Source: Aquimarina macrocephali JAMB N27 (lineage in GTDB: Bacteria > Bacteroidota > Bacteroidia > Flavobacteriales > Flavobacteriaceae). From it: a DNA stretch of 64,000 bases. The notes under the pieces are model-generated. The model was not told the DNA's origin. It ran no database searches and was given only the letters and a program-made list of their open reading frames with translations. Both the position numbers and the translations under genes were made by a program. Shown here piece after piece: positions 34,531 through 42,890 of the stretch (within the stretch, counting starts at the first letter, position 1; each line of letters opens with the position of its first letter). Location of the stretch: contig NZ_JACA01000014.1 in NCBI RefSeq assembly GCF_000520995.1, positions 124,001-188,000 of the forward strand. The letters run 5' to 3'.

Positions 34531-36930
34531 ATGAAACAAAATTTAAAAGCCTTAATGATAGTCTGGTTTTCAGTAACCTGTACTATGGCACAACAATCAA
34601 AAACTGGAAAAGCAGAGATTACTGGAAAAGTAATTGAGAATATCACAAATGAAGCTTTACCATTTGCATCAGTAGTTTTAAAAGATGCTACACAACAATT
34701 AGTTGAAGGAGTAATTACTAATGAGGAAGGAGTATATATTATTATGGATATTCCTGTCGGGAAGTATAACTTAGAAATAACATATACTGGGTTTCAGGCA
34801 CACTCAGAACCATTAGAAATCAAAGAATCTCGTCAAAAAATAAATCTAAAACCTATCCTGTTATTAGAAGAAACTGTTTCACTAGATGAAGTAAAAATTA
34901 CTACCGAGGTATCACAAGTTTCTTTACGTTTAGACAAAAAGGTATTTAAAGTAGGTAAAGATATATTATCACAAAGTGGTTCGGTTACTGATGTATTAGG
35001 TAATGTACCATCTGTTGCGGTAGATCCATCAGGGACGGTACAATTAAGAGGTAATGCCAATGTTACTATTTTAATTAATGGCAGACGTTCTGGTTTAACA
35101 TCTGCCCAGGCATTAGAACAAATTCCATCTGATAATGTAGATCGGGTAGAGGTAATCACTACTCCTTCTGCAAGATATGATGCTTCAGGATCTGCGGGGA
35201 TCATTAATATTATTCTTAAGAAGAATACCAAAGGAGGATTAACAGGACAATTAAGAGGGGTTGTAGGAACTCCAGATGATTATAGATTATATGGTAGTTT
35301 TAGCTATAAAGCAGATAAATTCAACTTTTTTGCTAATGCCGGAATACGATATACAGATTATGAAGGAGAGTATACTAAACAACAAACATCTACAAGAAAT
35401 AATACCACTGTACATTTAGACCAACGTGAAGATCAGGACAGACATGATGATGGAAAATTAATTTATGTTGGTGCAGACTACTATCTCAATGAAAACAATG
35501 CTATCACAGCTGCTTTTTATAGAAACCAAACAGAAGATACTGATGAAACAATGCTTTCTTATGGGTATACCTCTACTACGGCAGCTATCGATAGCATATT
35601 AACAACTTTAGGAAATTCTAAAGAAAAAAGGTCTTATAACCAGCTTGAAATGAATTATACCAAAACCTTTGTTAAAGAAGGGCGTAAATTGACTTTTGAT
35701 CTGCAGTATGATTTCTGGGATAGTACAAAAAAATGGGGGGTACGCACTCAAAAAGTGACGCCTACAATTACTCCAATATCAAATTTAAGAACAAAATCTA
35801 CAAACAAGAATAATGATATTGTTTTACAATCTGATTTTGTAACTCCTTTTGGAGAAAATACAAAACTGGAAATCGGAGCTAAGTTTGAAAACAGGCATGT
35901 AACCGATGGATTTATTGCCGAAGAGTTTGTAAATGGTAACTATCAACTATTAGATAACCTGGATAATGAGATTGCATACGACGAACGAATTATTGGAGGA
36001 TATGTTCAATACGGAAGTAAGATAGGTAACTTTAGTTATTTACTAGGTTTAAGAATAGAAGATACTAATATCAACATCAAGGATGAGGAAGGTAGTTTTA
36101 ATAACACTAATACTTTTACGAATCTATTTCCTACGTTAAACTTAGGATATGCTATTGGTGAAAAAACAAATCTTCAAGTAAGTTATAGTAAAAGAATAAA
36201 CAGACCTTCATTATGGCAATTAAATCCATTTTCTGAACTTGAAGATTTTAATACCCGATTTTTTGGTAATCCAACATTAAAATCTGCATTTACTGATGCT
36301 GTAGAGGTATCGCTTTTACAAAAAGGAACAAAATTCACCATAAATCCAAGTATTTATTATTCCTATACTACAGATGATACACAATGGTATACTACTCAGA
36401 ATGATGACGGTATTTTTGTAAGTACAATTATCAATTTAGATTTAGAAAAACGATATGGTTTTGAGCTTTCAGCTTCTTATAATCCACTAAAATGGCTTAG
36501 TTTTAATGGAGATTTTAATGCCTATCGTTTTAGCCAGGAAGGTACAGCTGGGACACAAAAACTGGACTTCTCTGATGAAACATGGCAAACTTCTTTAAGT
36601 ACCAGAATAAGGCTTAAACATGGTATTTCAATTCAGAGTAGGTTTAATTACCAGGGAGAAAGAGGTAATGCTCAATCTAAAAGAAAATCAATTTCATATC
36701 TGAACTTGGGAGCCAGTAAAAAATTATTTAAAAATAAAGCGAATTTGATCTTTAATGTTAGTAATGTTTTTGATAGTCGTAAAACTCGACAAGAGATAAC
36801 GGGTACAGATTTTTTTGTAAACCAGGTAAGAAGTCGTAATGGCGCAAGATGGTCATTGAGTTTTGTATACAAGTTTAATGGAAAATCTGGACATAAAGAT
36901 CGACAAGTACAACGAAGTAATAGAAACTAA
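34531..36930 (+). CDS. TonB-dependent receptor (second)
   Basis: A 799-residue outer-membrane receptor. It has a signal peptide (about 1-20, CTMAQQS), a carboxypeptidase-regulatory-like domain (about 27-118: ITGKVIENITNEALPFASVV, GVYIIMDIPVGKY), a plug (about 140-240: GNVPSVAVDPSGTVQLRG, NVTILINGRRSGL, VEVITTPSARYDASG) and a beta-barrel ending in SFVYKFNG near the C-terminus. It is paralogous to the receptor at 665-2965. No SusD-like partner is present, so it is not a SusC/SusD glycan system of the usual kind. It is divergent from TCS3 and followed by a PD40 lipoprotein and an esterase on the same strand, which may handle the imported ligand. Confidence 0.9.
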   Translation: MKQNLKALMIVWFSVTCTMAQQSKTGKAEITGKVIENITNEALPFASVVLKDATQQLVEGVITNEEGVYIIMDIPVGKYNLEITYTGFQAHSEPLEIKESRQKINLKPILLLEETVSLDEVKITTEVSQVSLRLDKKVFKVGKDILSQSGSVTDVLGNVPSVAVDPSGTVQLRGNANVTILINGRRSGLTSAQALEQIPSDNVDRVEVITTPSARYDASGSAGIINIILKKNTKGGLTGQLRGVVGTPDDYRLYGSFSYKADKFNFFANAGIRYTDYEGEYTKQQTSTRNNTTVHLDQREDQDRHDDGKLIYVGADYYLNENNAITAAFYRNQTEDTDETMLSYGYTSTTAAIDSILTTLGNSKEKRSYNQLEMNYTKTFVKEGRKLTFDLQYDFWDSTKKWGVRTQKVTPTITPISNLRTKSTNKNNDIVLQSDFVTPFGENTKLEIGAKFENRHVTDGFIAEEFVNGNYQLLDNLDNEIAYDERIIGGYVQYGSKIGNFSYLLGLRIEDTNINIKDEEGSFNNTNTFTNLFPTLNLGYAIGEKTNLQVSYSKRINRPSLWQLNPFSELEDFNTRFFGNPTLKSAFTDAVEVSLLQKGTKFTINPSIYYSYTTDDTQWYTTQNDDGIFVSTIINLDLEKRYGFELSASYNPLKWLSFNGDFNAYRFSQEGTAGTQKLDFSDETWQTSLSTRIRLKHGISIQSRFNYQGERGNAQSKRKSISYLNLGASKKLFKNKANLIFNVSNVFDSRKTRQEITGTDFFVNQVRSRNGARWSLSFVYKFNGKSGHKDRQVQRSNRN

Positions 36931-36946
36931 TCGAGTACATTAGAAC

Positions 36947-37006
36947 AATAAATATGATGAATGAGTACATGGCTATCCTGTAGTCTATATGTTACCAAAC
37001 ATTATA
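36947..37006 (+). pseudogene. Relic of an esterase gene related to the one at 37971
   Basis: Bases 36948-36993 align almost without gaps to 38168-38213 inside the downstream esterase. In the esterase frame the relic reads KYDE, stop, [10 protein letters not shown], against KYDERVHSYPVVYVL in the intact gene. Most differences fall at third codon positions, so the copy was once translated; a TGA now interrupts it. Only about 50 bp remain before the PD40 start at 37019. This also explains a false upstream ATG at 36989. Confidence 0.5.
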
Positions 37007-37018
37007 AAAATTTATACA

Positions 37019-37960
37019 ATGAGAAATTACAACTTTATATTTTTGACACTTGTATTTGCACTATTTTTAAGTGCTTGCAATACTAAAAAACAGAATTCAA
37101 AAGACAGTGACTCACAAACTACAGAAGTATCTTATTTTGGACAAGATCCACCGGGCTTAATTCCTGAAATTTTTGCACCTGGAATTATTTCAATAAATGG
37201 AAGATATGAACATGGTATTTCGTTTTCTCCTGATTTAGATGAAGTATATTTTTCAGCTAATAAAGAAGACGAAGATCCAAGTATATATTTTTCAAAATTC
37301 GAAGACAAAAAATGGACAAATCCTAAAAAAGCAAACTTTACAAAAGGCAAAAAAGTTGGTGAAATGCATCCATTTGTTAGTCCTAATGGTAAAAAGATTC
37401 ATTTTGCAGCCCATGACTCTTTTACATCGCCTCACCATAAAGAATCAGTTAAAACTTGGTATGTAAACCGTTTCAAGAATTCCTGGAGTGATGCTATACA
37501 GCTTGATTCACCTATAAATGAAGATTTTGTTTTTTATTCGAATGAGGCGAAAAACGGAGATTTATTTTATACCAATGTGTCAAAACGAAAAATGTATTAT
37601 GCGCCTAATAAAAATGGCAAATTTCCCCAAGTACATGAAGTTGGAATTGAATCTGGTTTTCACGGTTTTATTTCCCTGTCTCAAGATTTTTTAGTGGTAA
37701 ATGCACGAAATAAGGAAGATGACACAAGAAAAGACAGCGATATTTATGTCTATTTTAAGAAGAAAGACGGGACATGGTCAAAACCAATTAGCCTTGGAAA
37801 TGAAGTAAATTCTAATTTTGCTGAAACATGCCCTAGTATTACTCCAGATGGTAAATTTTTATTTTTTGGCAGATATAACGAAGAAGGTGGATTATCAAAC
37901 TTTTATTGGGTAAGCGCAGAGGTTATTCATAAAGTAAGACCTGATGACTTGAAACAATAA
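37019..37960 (+). CDS. PD40 beta-propeller lipoprotein
   Basis: I start this at the ATG at 37019, giving 313 residues and a clean lipoprotein signal ([17 protein letters not shown], Cys20). An in-frame ATG ten codons earlier lies in relic esterase sequence. The mature protein has WD40-like beta-propeller (PD40) repeats of the type '[14 protein letters not shown]', [15 protein letters not shown] and [16 protein letters not shown], as in TolB-like folds. It is a predicted periplasm-facing binding protein with no catalytic motif that I can identify. It is 10 bp upstream of the esterase and probably co-transcribed with it. Confidence 0.8.
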   Translation: MRNYNFIFLTLVFALFLSACNTKKQNSKDSDSQTTEVSYFGQDPPGLIPEIFAPGIISINGRYEHGISFSPDLDEVYFSANKEDEDPSIYFSKFEDKKWTNPKKANFTKGKKVGEMHPFVSPNGKKIHFAAHDSFTSPHHKESVKTWYVNRFKNSWSDAIQLDSPINEDFVFYSNEAKNGDLFYTNVSKRKMYYAPNKNGKFPQVHEVGIESGFHGFISLSQDFLVVNARNKEDDTRKDSDIYVYFKKKDGTWSKPISLGNEVNSNFAETCPSITPDGKFLFFGRYNEEGGLSNFYWVSAEVIHKVRPDDLKQ

Positions 37961-37970
37961 ATACGAACAA

Positions 37971-39209
37971 ATGAAACTATTCAAAATTTTAGTTCTAGCA
38001 ATATTAATGTTCCTTAATAGCAGATGTACTGAAGCACAGCAGTCAATACCTAAAGATTTACAAAAGGAGACAATTAATAGTGGAGAACCAATTATTATAG
38101 GACAAAAATTTAAGATACACTCCAATGTATTGGGAGAAGAAAAAGAAATATACATTTCATTACCTCATAAATACGATGAACGAGTACATAGTTATCCTGT
38201 TGTTTATGTATTGGAAGCTGAGTTTTTGTTTGAAGCTGCGGGTACAATTACAAAATATATGGCAGCTCGAAGTAAGATGCCTCAATCAATTATAATTGGA
38301 CTCTCGAATGGAGAATTTGAAAAACGAAAAGAACTTGGTTACAAAAAATGGAATGGGATTCCTGAAAAATATATTGAATTTTTTAAGAAAGAACTTATTC
38401 CATATATCGATAAAAGCTATAGAGTAAACTCTCATCGAACAATTATTGGATTATCACCAACCAATGGATTTTTATTTGAAGCATTTTTATCTGAGCCGAA
38501 TATGTTTAAAGGGTATATAGCGTTATCAGCACATTTAGAATGGAATAGAAAGGAAGGGGAGGAATTGTTTGATGAAATACTGTCTAAAACAAATGATCCA
38601 AATTATCCCAAAAACACCCTCTATTTAGGTAGAGCAGATAATGATTTAATTCAACACCCGAATGCAAAAGCAGCATATACTGATGCAAAACAAAAATTAG
38701 AAAATATCCAAACTACAAATGCGACTATTAAACTTGATATCCTAGAAAATGAAGAACACTATTTAATGTCTTTGGCTGGAATTAGAAATGGTTTTGCAAC
38801 AATTTATCCTAATAGTTTATGGAGGAATCCTGGTTGGATGGGTTGGGACAAAAATGAAAACTACGCACAAAATTATTATAAGAAGTATTATGATAAGTTA
38901 TCCGCAATTTATGGTTTCGATATTTATCCTGTAGAAGATGGGCATTCGTATGGTTATTATTTGTCTGGTAAGGCCTATGCTGCAAAGAAATGGGGTACAA
39001 ATAAACAGGTTATCGACCTCTTAGAACTTGGTATAGGGTATTATCCCAATTCAGCCAATTTGCATATGCTGCTGGCAGAGGCATATCAGACAAAAGGAGA
39101 TGCTAAGTTAGCATCAGAAATAGCGAAAAAAGCATTACTGCTAGTTGAGAAATATCATCCTGAAGAATTAGGTGCTTATAAAGAACAATTGGAAAAGCAA
39201 CTAAAATAA
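37971..39209 (+). CDS. Exported alpha/beta-hydrolase (esterase D-like) with TPR tail
   Basis: A 412-residue exported hydrolase with a hydrophobic leader (LVLAILMFLNSRC; Cys19 could be a lipobox). The esterase domain (about 45-280) has YPVVYVLEAEFLF and the nucleophile elbow GLSPTNG with Ser162. Late in the domain a conserved His follows (NEEHYLMSLAGI). The usual elbow is GxSxGG; here the residue two after Ser is Thr, which may alter the turn. The C-terminal 80 residues resemble a TPR unit (ELGIGYYPNSANLHMLLAEAY). Relatives include siderophore esterases such as IroE/Fes. With a TonB receptor two genes upstream, processing of an imported ester is plausible but unproven. Confidence 0.8.
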   Translation: MKLFKILVLAILMFLNSRCTEAQQSIPKDLQKETINSGEPIIIGQKFKIHSNVLGEEKEIYISLPHKYDERVHSYPVVYVLEAEFLFEAAGTITKYMAARSKMPQSIIIGLSNGEFEKRKELGYKKWNGIPEKYIEFFKKELIPYIDKSYRVNSHRTIIGLSPTNGFLFEAFLSEPNMFKGYIALSAHLEWNRKEGEELFDEILSKTNDPNYPKNTLYLGRADNDLIQHPNAKAAYTDAKQKLENIQTTNATIKLDILENEEHYLMSLAGIRNGFATIYPNSLWRNPGWMGWDKNENYAQNYYKKYYDKLSAIYGFDIYPVEDGHSYGYYLSGKAYAAKKWGTNKQVIDLLELGIGYYPNSANLHMLLAEAYQTKGDAKLASEIAKKALLLVEKYHPEELGAYKEQLEKQLK

Positions 39210-39232
39210 ACGCATCTATTTTAACTGATTTT

Positions 39233-39265
39233 AAAGCCTTGCTATCTAGTAAGGCTTTTATTTTT
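39233..39265 (+). terminator. Rho-independent terminator after the esterase
   Basis: An 11-bp stem (AAAGCCTTGCT, loop ATCT, AGTAAGGCTTT with one G-U) followed by a T-rich run, 24 bp after the esterase stop. Confidence 0.85.
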
Positions 39266-39363
39266 AACCATATTGTAATCATTAAAAACGAGGTAAACTT
39301 GTTAAAACCCCATTTAATCATGTCATTTATCACCAAACCTTAAAAGCAATCACCTTTGGCGAC

Positions 39364-39371
39364 TAAATTTG
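39364..39371 (+). promoter_or_regulatory. -7 box before the ExbB-like gene
   Basis: TAAATTTG matches TAnnTTTG, 28 bp before the ATG at 39400. No clear -33 element. A new transcript here fits the terminator at 39233. Confidence 0.35.
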
Positions 39372-39399
39372 AAGAAATATAAATACAAATTCTATAATT

Positions 39400-39780
39400 A
39401 TGAGAATGCCTTTTTCAGAATTTATTGCTAGTGGTGATTTAAAATTTATTGTTGTCTTTATCATATGTACTGCTAGCGCTGGTTATCATTTTTTTAAAAA
39501 ATTACAAGCTAAAAAAAATCAAGAAAATCAGGAGTCGGCTAAACATCATAACTTAAAAATTTATAATGCTGCTTTTTGGATAGGTATTCTAAGCATTCTG
39601 TCTTTATTATTAGGACTTATGCATAGTTTCTATTTTATTGGAAAAACAGGAGGGATTGCTCCAGAATTAATCTTTCAAGGAATTTCTAATACATTAATTA
39701 CTCCTGTGCTAGGAGTTTGTTTATTTATGGTTTGCAGAATTTTACATGGAATAAGCAATTCTAACCCGTTAAAGTCTTAA
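39400..39780 (+). CDS. MotA/TolQ/ExbB-like membrane protein
   Basis: A 126-residue protein with three hydrophobic segments (about 13-30, 52-75 and 93-115). The conserved MotA/TolQ/ExbB region reads LGLMHSFYFIG, GGIAPELIFQGISNTLITPVLGV. Full ExbB/TolQ proteins are about 230 residues with an N-terminal helix plus a large cytoplasmic loop, so this is a reduced version. No ExbD/TolR partner lies next to it. It may modulate or scaffold rather than form a proton channel alone. It is 8 bp upstream of the DUF6624 gene and likely shares its transcript. Confidence 0.7.
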   Translation: MRMPFSEFIASGDLKFIVVFIICTASAGYHFFKKLQAKKNQENQESAKHHNLKIYNAAFWIGILSILSLLLGLMHSFYFIGKTGGIAPELIFQGISNTLITPVLGVCLFMVCRILHGISNSNPLKS

Positions 39781-39788
39781 TTGCTCTT

Positions 39789-40706
39789 ATGAAACACATA
39801 ATTTTAGTGCTAAGTATTGCTGTAACGAGTACAGTATGTATGGCTCAACCATCGACTGGAGATTTGTTAAGACAAAAAGGAAAATTAAAAGAAGCTATTG
39901 AAGCTTATAAAAAGGATTTTGATACATCATCAAAAGATTGGAAGAACATATATAATCTAGCCTGTGCCTATGCACTTACTTTTCAAAAAGATAGTGCCTT
40001 TCATTATCTAGCTATAGCTTTAAAAAGTGATACGTCGTTGTGGGCTCTGGCAGATCCTGATTTATTCGCATTAACTGATGATATTCGTTGGCAAAAAGTT
40101 GAAAGCGAACAATTGCAAAGATATCAGGAAAAGGAAGGAAACTTAGAACAACCTCAATATGCTCTAGGATTACTTAGATTAATTAGTAAAGATCAGGCGT
40201 TGGATTATTATATTGATCAGGCAAAAGATCATTTTATGAAACAAGGACATGCACCCCAATGGTATTATCCGTTAGGAGCGTATAAGCAAGAAATTTCAAA
40301 AAATAACTATGAAAAAATGAAAAGCCTCATTAATCAACATGGATGGCCTAAATATTCGACAGTTGGTAAGTTAGCAGCAGATGCTCCTTTGTTGATTATC
40401 AATCATCATAAGAGTAATGATGTGAGAAAAGAGTTTTTGTCAAAAATAAAAAATAACTGTTTTGAAGGTGAGGGTAGCTGTATAGAATATGCAAAAATAC
40501 AGGATAGGATACTGGTAAATGATAACAAATTACAGTTGTATGGAATGCAATTTAGGTATAATAACAAGAGAAATCTAGAGCCTTTTCCTATTAAAGATCC
40601 CGAATATGTAGATCATCGTAGAAAAGCAATAGAATTAGAACCATTAAAATTATATCTGAAACGTAGAATTAATTATGAATGGGATGTAAAACAAAAAAAT
40701 AAATAA
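39789..40706 (+). CDS. Exported TPR/DUF6624-like protein
   Basis: A 305-residue protein with a signal peptide ending CMAQPS (about residue 20). The N-terminal half has TPR-like helical repeats (LLRQKGKLKEAIEAYKKDF, NLACAYALTFQKDSAFHYL). The C-terminal half shows the DUF6624 pattern, INQHGWPKYSTVGKLAADAP followed by LLIINHH, then CIEYAKIQDRILVNDNKLQL and YGMQF. No enzymatic role is known for DUF6624. It follows the ExbB-like gene by 8 bp. Confidence 0.75.
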   Translation: MKHIILVLSIAVTSTVCMAQPSTGDLLRQKGKLKEAIEAYKKDFDTSSKDWKNIYNLACAYALTFQKDSAFHYLAIALKSDTSLWALADPDLFALTDDIRWQKVESEQLQRYQEKEGNLEQPQYALGLLRLISKDQALDYYIDQAKDHFMKQGHAPQWYYPLGAYKQEISKNNYEKMKSLINQHGWPKYSTVGKLAADAPLLIINHHKSNDVRKEFLSKIKNNCFEGEGSCIEYAKIQDRILVNDNKLQLYGMQFRYNNKRNLEPFPIKDPEYVDHRRKAIELEPLKLYLKRRINYEWDVKQKNK

Positions 40707-40777
40707 TATTGAAGAGCAGTTGCAAAGGATAACATTCTTAAAAAGTAAAGCAGAATATTTTTACCCTTCGGCAATTA

Positions 40778-41479
40778 CTACTTTAATAACTGGATAATAT
40801 TTGTTTTATAGATTTTTCCGATAGGGATAATATGATCGCCGATACCTATTCTGTTTCCTTCAATACTTTTAATATGTTTTGTTGCCACTGCAAATGATTT
40901 ATGTACCTGTAAAAAATAATCTTTTGGAAGCAATTCTAAGAGATCAGATATTTTCTCCCTAACCGTTATAGTTTCTGTTGTTGTAATTACTTTAGCATAA
41001 TTTCCCGCTGCTTCAATATACTGGATAGTATCAATAACTACTTGTGTATATTTTTTGTTACTGTGAAGAAAAATAGTTTTTGCTGAAGTACTATTTCCAG
41101 CAATTTCTGTTGGGAGTTGCACTACGGGTGATGAGCTTACTGCCTTGTTTATTGCTTTTAGAAAACGCTCGAACCCAAAAGGTTTTAGCAGATAATCAGA
41201 AATATTAAGCTCATAACCTTCTAGAGCATATTCTTTATACGCCGTAGTTACAATAACTTTTGGGGAAGAAGGTAACGTTTTTAAGAACTCAAAACCTTTT
41301 AATTTTGGCATATTGAGATCCAGAAAAATTAAATCTACCTTGTTTTTATTTAAATATTCAAATGCTTCTAATGCATCATAGCAATTCTTCATCAATTTCA
41401 TATTGGGTAATAAATCGCAATACCCTTTGATAATATCATGAGCTATATGTTCATCATCAATAATTAAGTATTTGATCAT
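40778..41479 (-). CDS. LytTR-family response regulator (TCS4)
   Basis: A 233-residue regulator paralogous to that of TCS2. The receiver has IIDDEH, phosphoacceptor Asp54 (IFLDLNMPKLKG), TTAYKEYA and LLKPFGFERFLKAINKA. The LytTR domain (about 135-233) contains IQYIEAAGNYAKVI, FLQVHKSFAVA and HIIPIGKIYK. It overlaps its kinase by 4 bp. It probably controls the nearby ankyrin-phosphatase and ABC-M1 genes, or the kinase operon itself. Confidence 0.92.
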   Translation of the reverse strand: MIKYLIIDDEHIAHDIIKGYCDLLPNMKLMKNCYDALEAFEYLNKNKVDLIFLDLNMPKLKGFEFLKTLPSSPKVIVTTAYKEYALEGYELNISDYLLKPFGFERFLKAINKAVSSSPVVQLPTEIAGNSTSAKTIFLHSNKKYTQVVIDTIQYIEAAGNYAKVITTTETITVREKISDLLELLPKDYFLQVHKSFAVATKHIKSIEGNRIGIGDHIIPIGKIYKTNIIQLLK

Positions 41480-42639
41480 AATTGATTTAATATTAGTTGC
41501 GCTTTATAAACATCTTCTGTTACAGTATACGATATAGAATGCTTTTTAGGATAAACGAGTTCAAGTCTTCGCTCCAGATTATTTAAACCAATTCCGGATT
41601 GTTCAGTATTTTCTGAAGGATCAAAATTATTCTCAACCTCAAAACGTATTTCATTTTCTCTGGCAATCATATCAACATGAACATAAGCATTCTCTCTTAA
41701 ATTTTCTACACCGTGCTTGAAAGCATTTTCTAAAAGTATAATAAAAAGCAAAGGCATCACTTTATATCCTTCATTTTCAATTTGAAGATTAAAATTAACA
41801 GATATAGCTTTGTGATAACGCATTTTATGCAACTCAATATAATTTTTTAAGTATGCCACTTCTTCTTCTAGTGTAACCACATCTTTTTGTCCATCATAAA
41901 TACTATAACGCATCATATCAGAAAGCTTAAGAATCAATTCTTTTGCTTTCTTCGAATCTTTATCTACCCAACCGTATAAATTATTAAGCATATTAAAAAA
42001 GAAATGAGGATTTACCTGGCTTTTTAAATGCAATAATTCGGTTTTTGCTTTTTCATTTTTTAATGTTAAAATTGATTTTATTTGTTTGAAAATCCAACGG
42101 GTTGCTAGAAAGAAAACCAACGGAAAATAAATAAAAACGATAATAATCAATGCGTCATTATTCTCATATTCATCAAACATTATCAAAGTCCTTCCTCCAC
42201 CTATTACAAAAGACCAAAAGATTAGTTTTTGTATCACTGATTTGGAAATAGTGGGAGCTCCCTTTTTCTGGAGGTAGTAATTTCTGATAAGTACAGCGCT
42301 AAAGACTAAAATATAAATAAACAATAAGACAAAAACAGAAGTAAACTCTGGATGATTAGGTTCAGATTCAAATATTCCGATAAAACATATTAACCCCGTT
42401 AAAGTCGTGGTGATTCTAATCTCATTTTTTGTCCATAATCGAGAAGAATTTCTTTTCTTTTTTCTATTGAATAACCAGAAAATCAGTAAATATCCAATAC
42501 AACTAACTGCCAAAAAAACAAATAAAGTACCTGTAAGTTCGATACCCGAAGCCATACAAATTACTCCACTAAGCCATAAAAAAGTAGAAATCCCCAGAGA
42601 GATTATCAATCGCATATTTTTTTTTAATAGTAACATCAT
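41476..42639 (-). CDS. LytS/YehU-type sensor histidine kinase (TCS4)
   Basis: A membrane kinase paralogous to that of TCS2. The longest frame starts at a TTG at 42675, but that TTG lies in the -33 box of a near-perfect promoter (42645-42676). The start must therefore be one of the ATGs at 42639, 42636 or 42615; the last has a purine-rich run just before it and would leave a leader of about 24 nt. I list 42639 (387 residues). About six hydrophobic segments fill the N-terminal 190 residues, followed by VNPHFFFNMLNNLY (phosphoacceptor His), 'VMPLLFIILLENAFKHG' and SGIGLNNLERRLELVYP. Confidence 0.88.
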   Translation of the reverse strand: MMLLLKKNMRLIISLGISTFLWLSGVICMASGIELTGTLFVFLAVSCIGYLLIFWLFNRKKKRNSSRLWTKNEIRITTTLTGLICFIGIFESEPNHPEFTSVFVLLFIYILVFSAVLIRNYYLQKKGAPTISKSVIQKLIFWSFVIGGGRTLIMFDEYENNDALIIIVFIYFPLVFFLATRWIFKQIKSILTLKNEKAKTELLHLKSQVNPHFFFNMLNNLYGWVDKDSKKAKELILKLSDMMRYSIYDGQKDVVTLEEEVAYLKNYIELHKMRYHKAISVNFNLQIENEGYKVMPLLFIILLENAFKHGVENLRENAYVHVDMIARENEIRFEVENNFDPSENTEQSGIGLNNLERRLELVYPKKHSISYTVTEDVYKAQLILNQL

Positions 42640-42644
42640 ATATC

Positions 42645-42676
42645 CAAAACTAGGGTAATAAAATGGTACATCCAAA
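42645..42676 (-). promoter_or_regulatory. Promoter of the TCS4 operon
   Basis: On the minus strand TTTG (42676-42673), 20 bp, then TAGTTTTG (42652-42645) fits the Bacteroidota TTTG-N20-TAnnTTTG pattern closely. The predicted transcript start is at about 42640, which excludes the TTG at 42675 as a start codon. Confidence 0.6.
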
Positions 42677-42714
42677 GAAGTTGATAAACATACTCTATAC
42701 AGGTTTCAACTTCT
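42676..42714. promoter_or_regulatory. 9-bp inverted repeat next to the TCS4 promoter
   Basis: AGAAGTTGA (42676-42684) and TCAACTTCT (42706-42714) are perfect inverted copies with centres 30 bp apart, abutting the -33 box of the kinase promoter. It could be an operator for a dimeric regulator; function unknown. Confidence 0.35.
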
Positions 42715-42778
42715 AGAAAAGTGTGATCAAGTCACTTTATACTCACCAAAAGCCTTTGTGTCCCTTACCAAACCATAC

Positions 42779-42823
42779 TTATCACATTTATCATAATATC
42801 ACTAGGCTTGGCTATTATGTTTG
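42779..42823 (+). promoter_or_regulatory. Tandem 9-bp repeats and -7 box before the ankyrin-phosphatase
   Basis: TTATCACAT (42779), TTATCATAA (42788) and ATATCACTA (42796) are imperfect near-tandem units. They lie just before TATGTTTG (42816-42823), a TAnnTTTG match 67 bp before the ATG at 42891. No -33 TTTG is present, so an activator may bind the repeats. Confidence 0.35.
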
Positions 42824-42890
42824 GTCAAAATAATTCAATCAAAAGGAACAGTCATACAAATACTAACCATTCTAAACCATATCACATACT

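Noticed and set aside
34833..35231. 132-residue minus-strand ORF
   Set aside because: Antisense to the plug of the second TonB receptor.
34531..39209. Polysaccharide utilisation locus
   Set aside because: No SusD homologue, glycoside hydrolase or sulfatase accompanies either TonB receptor.
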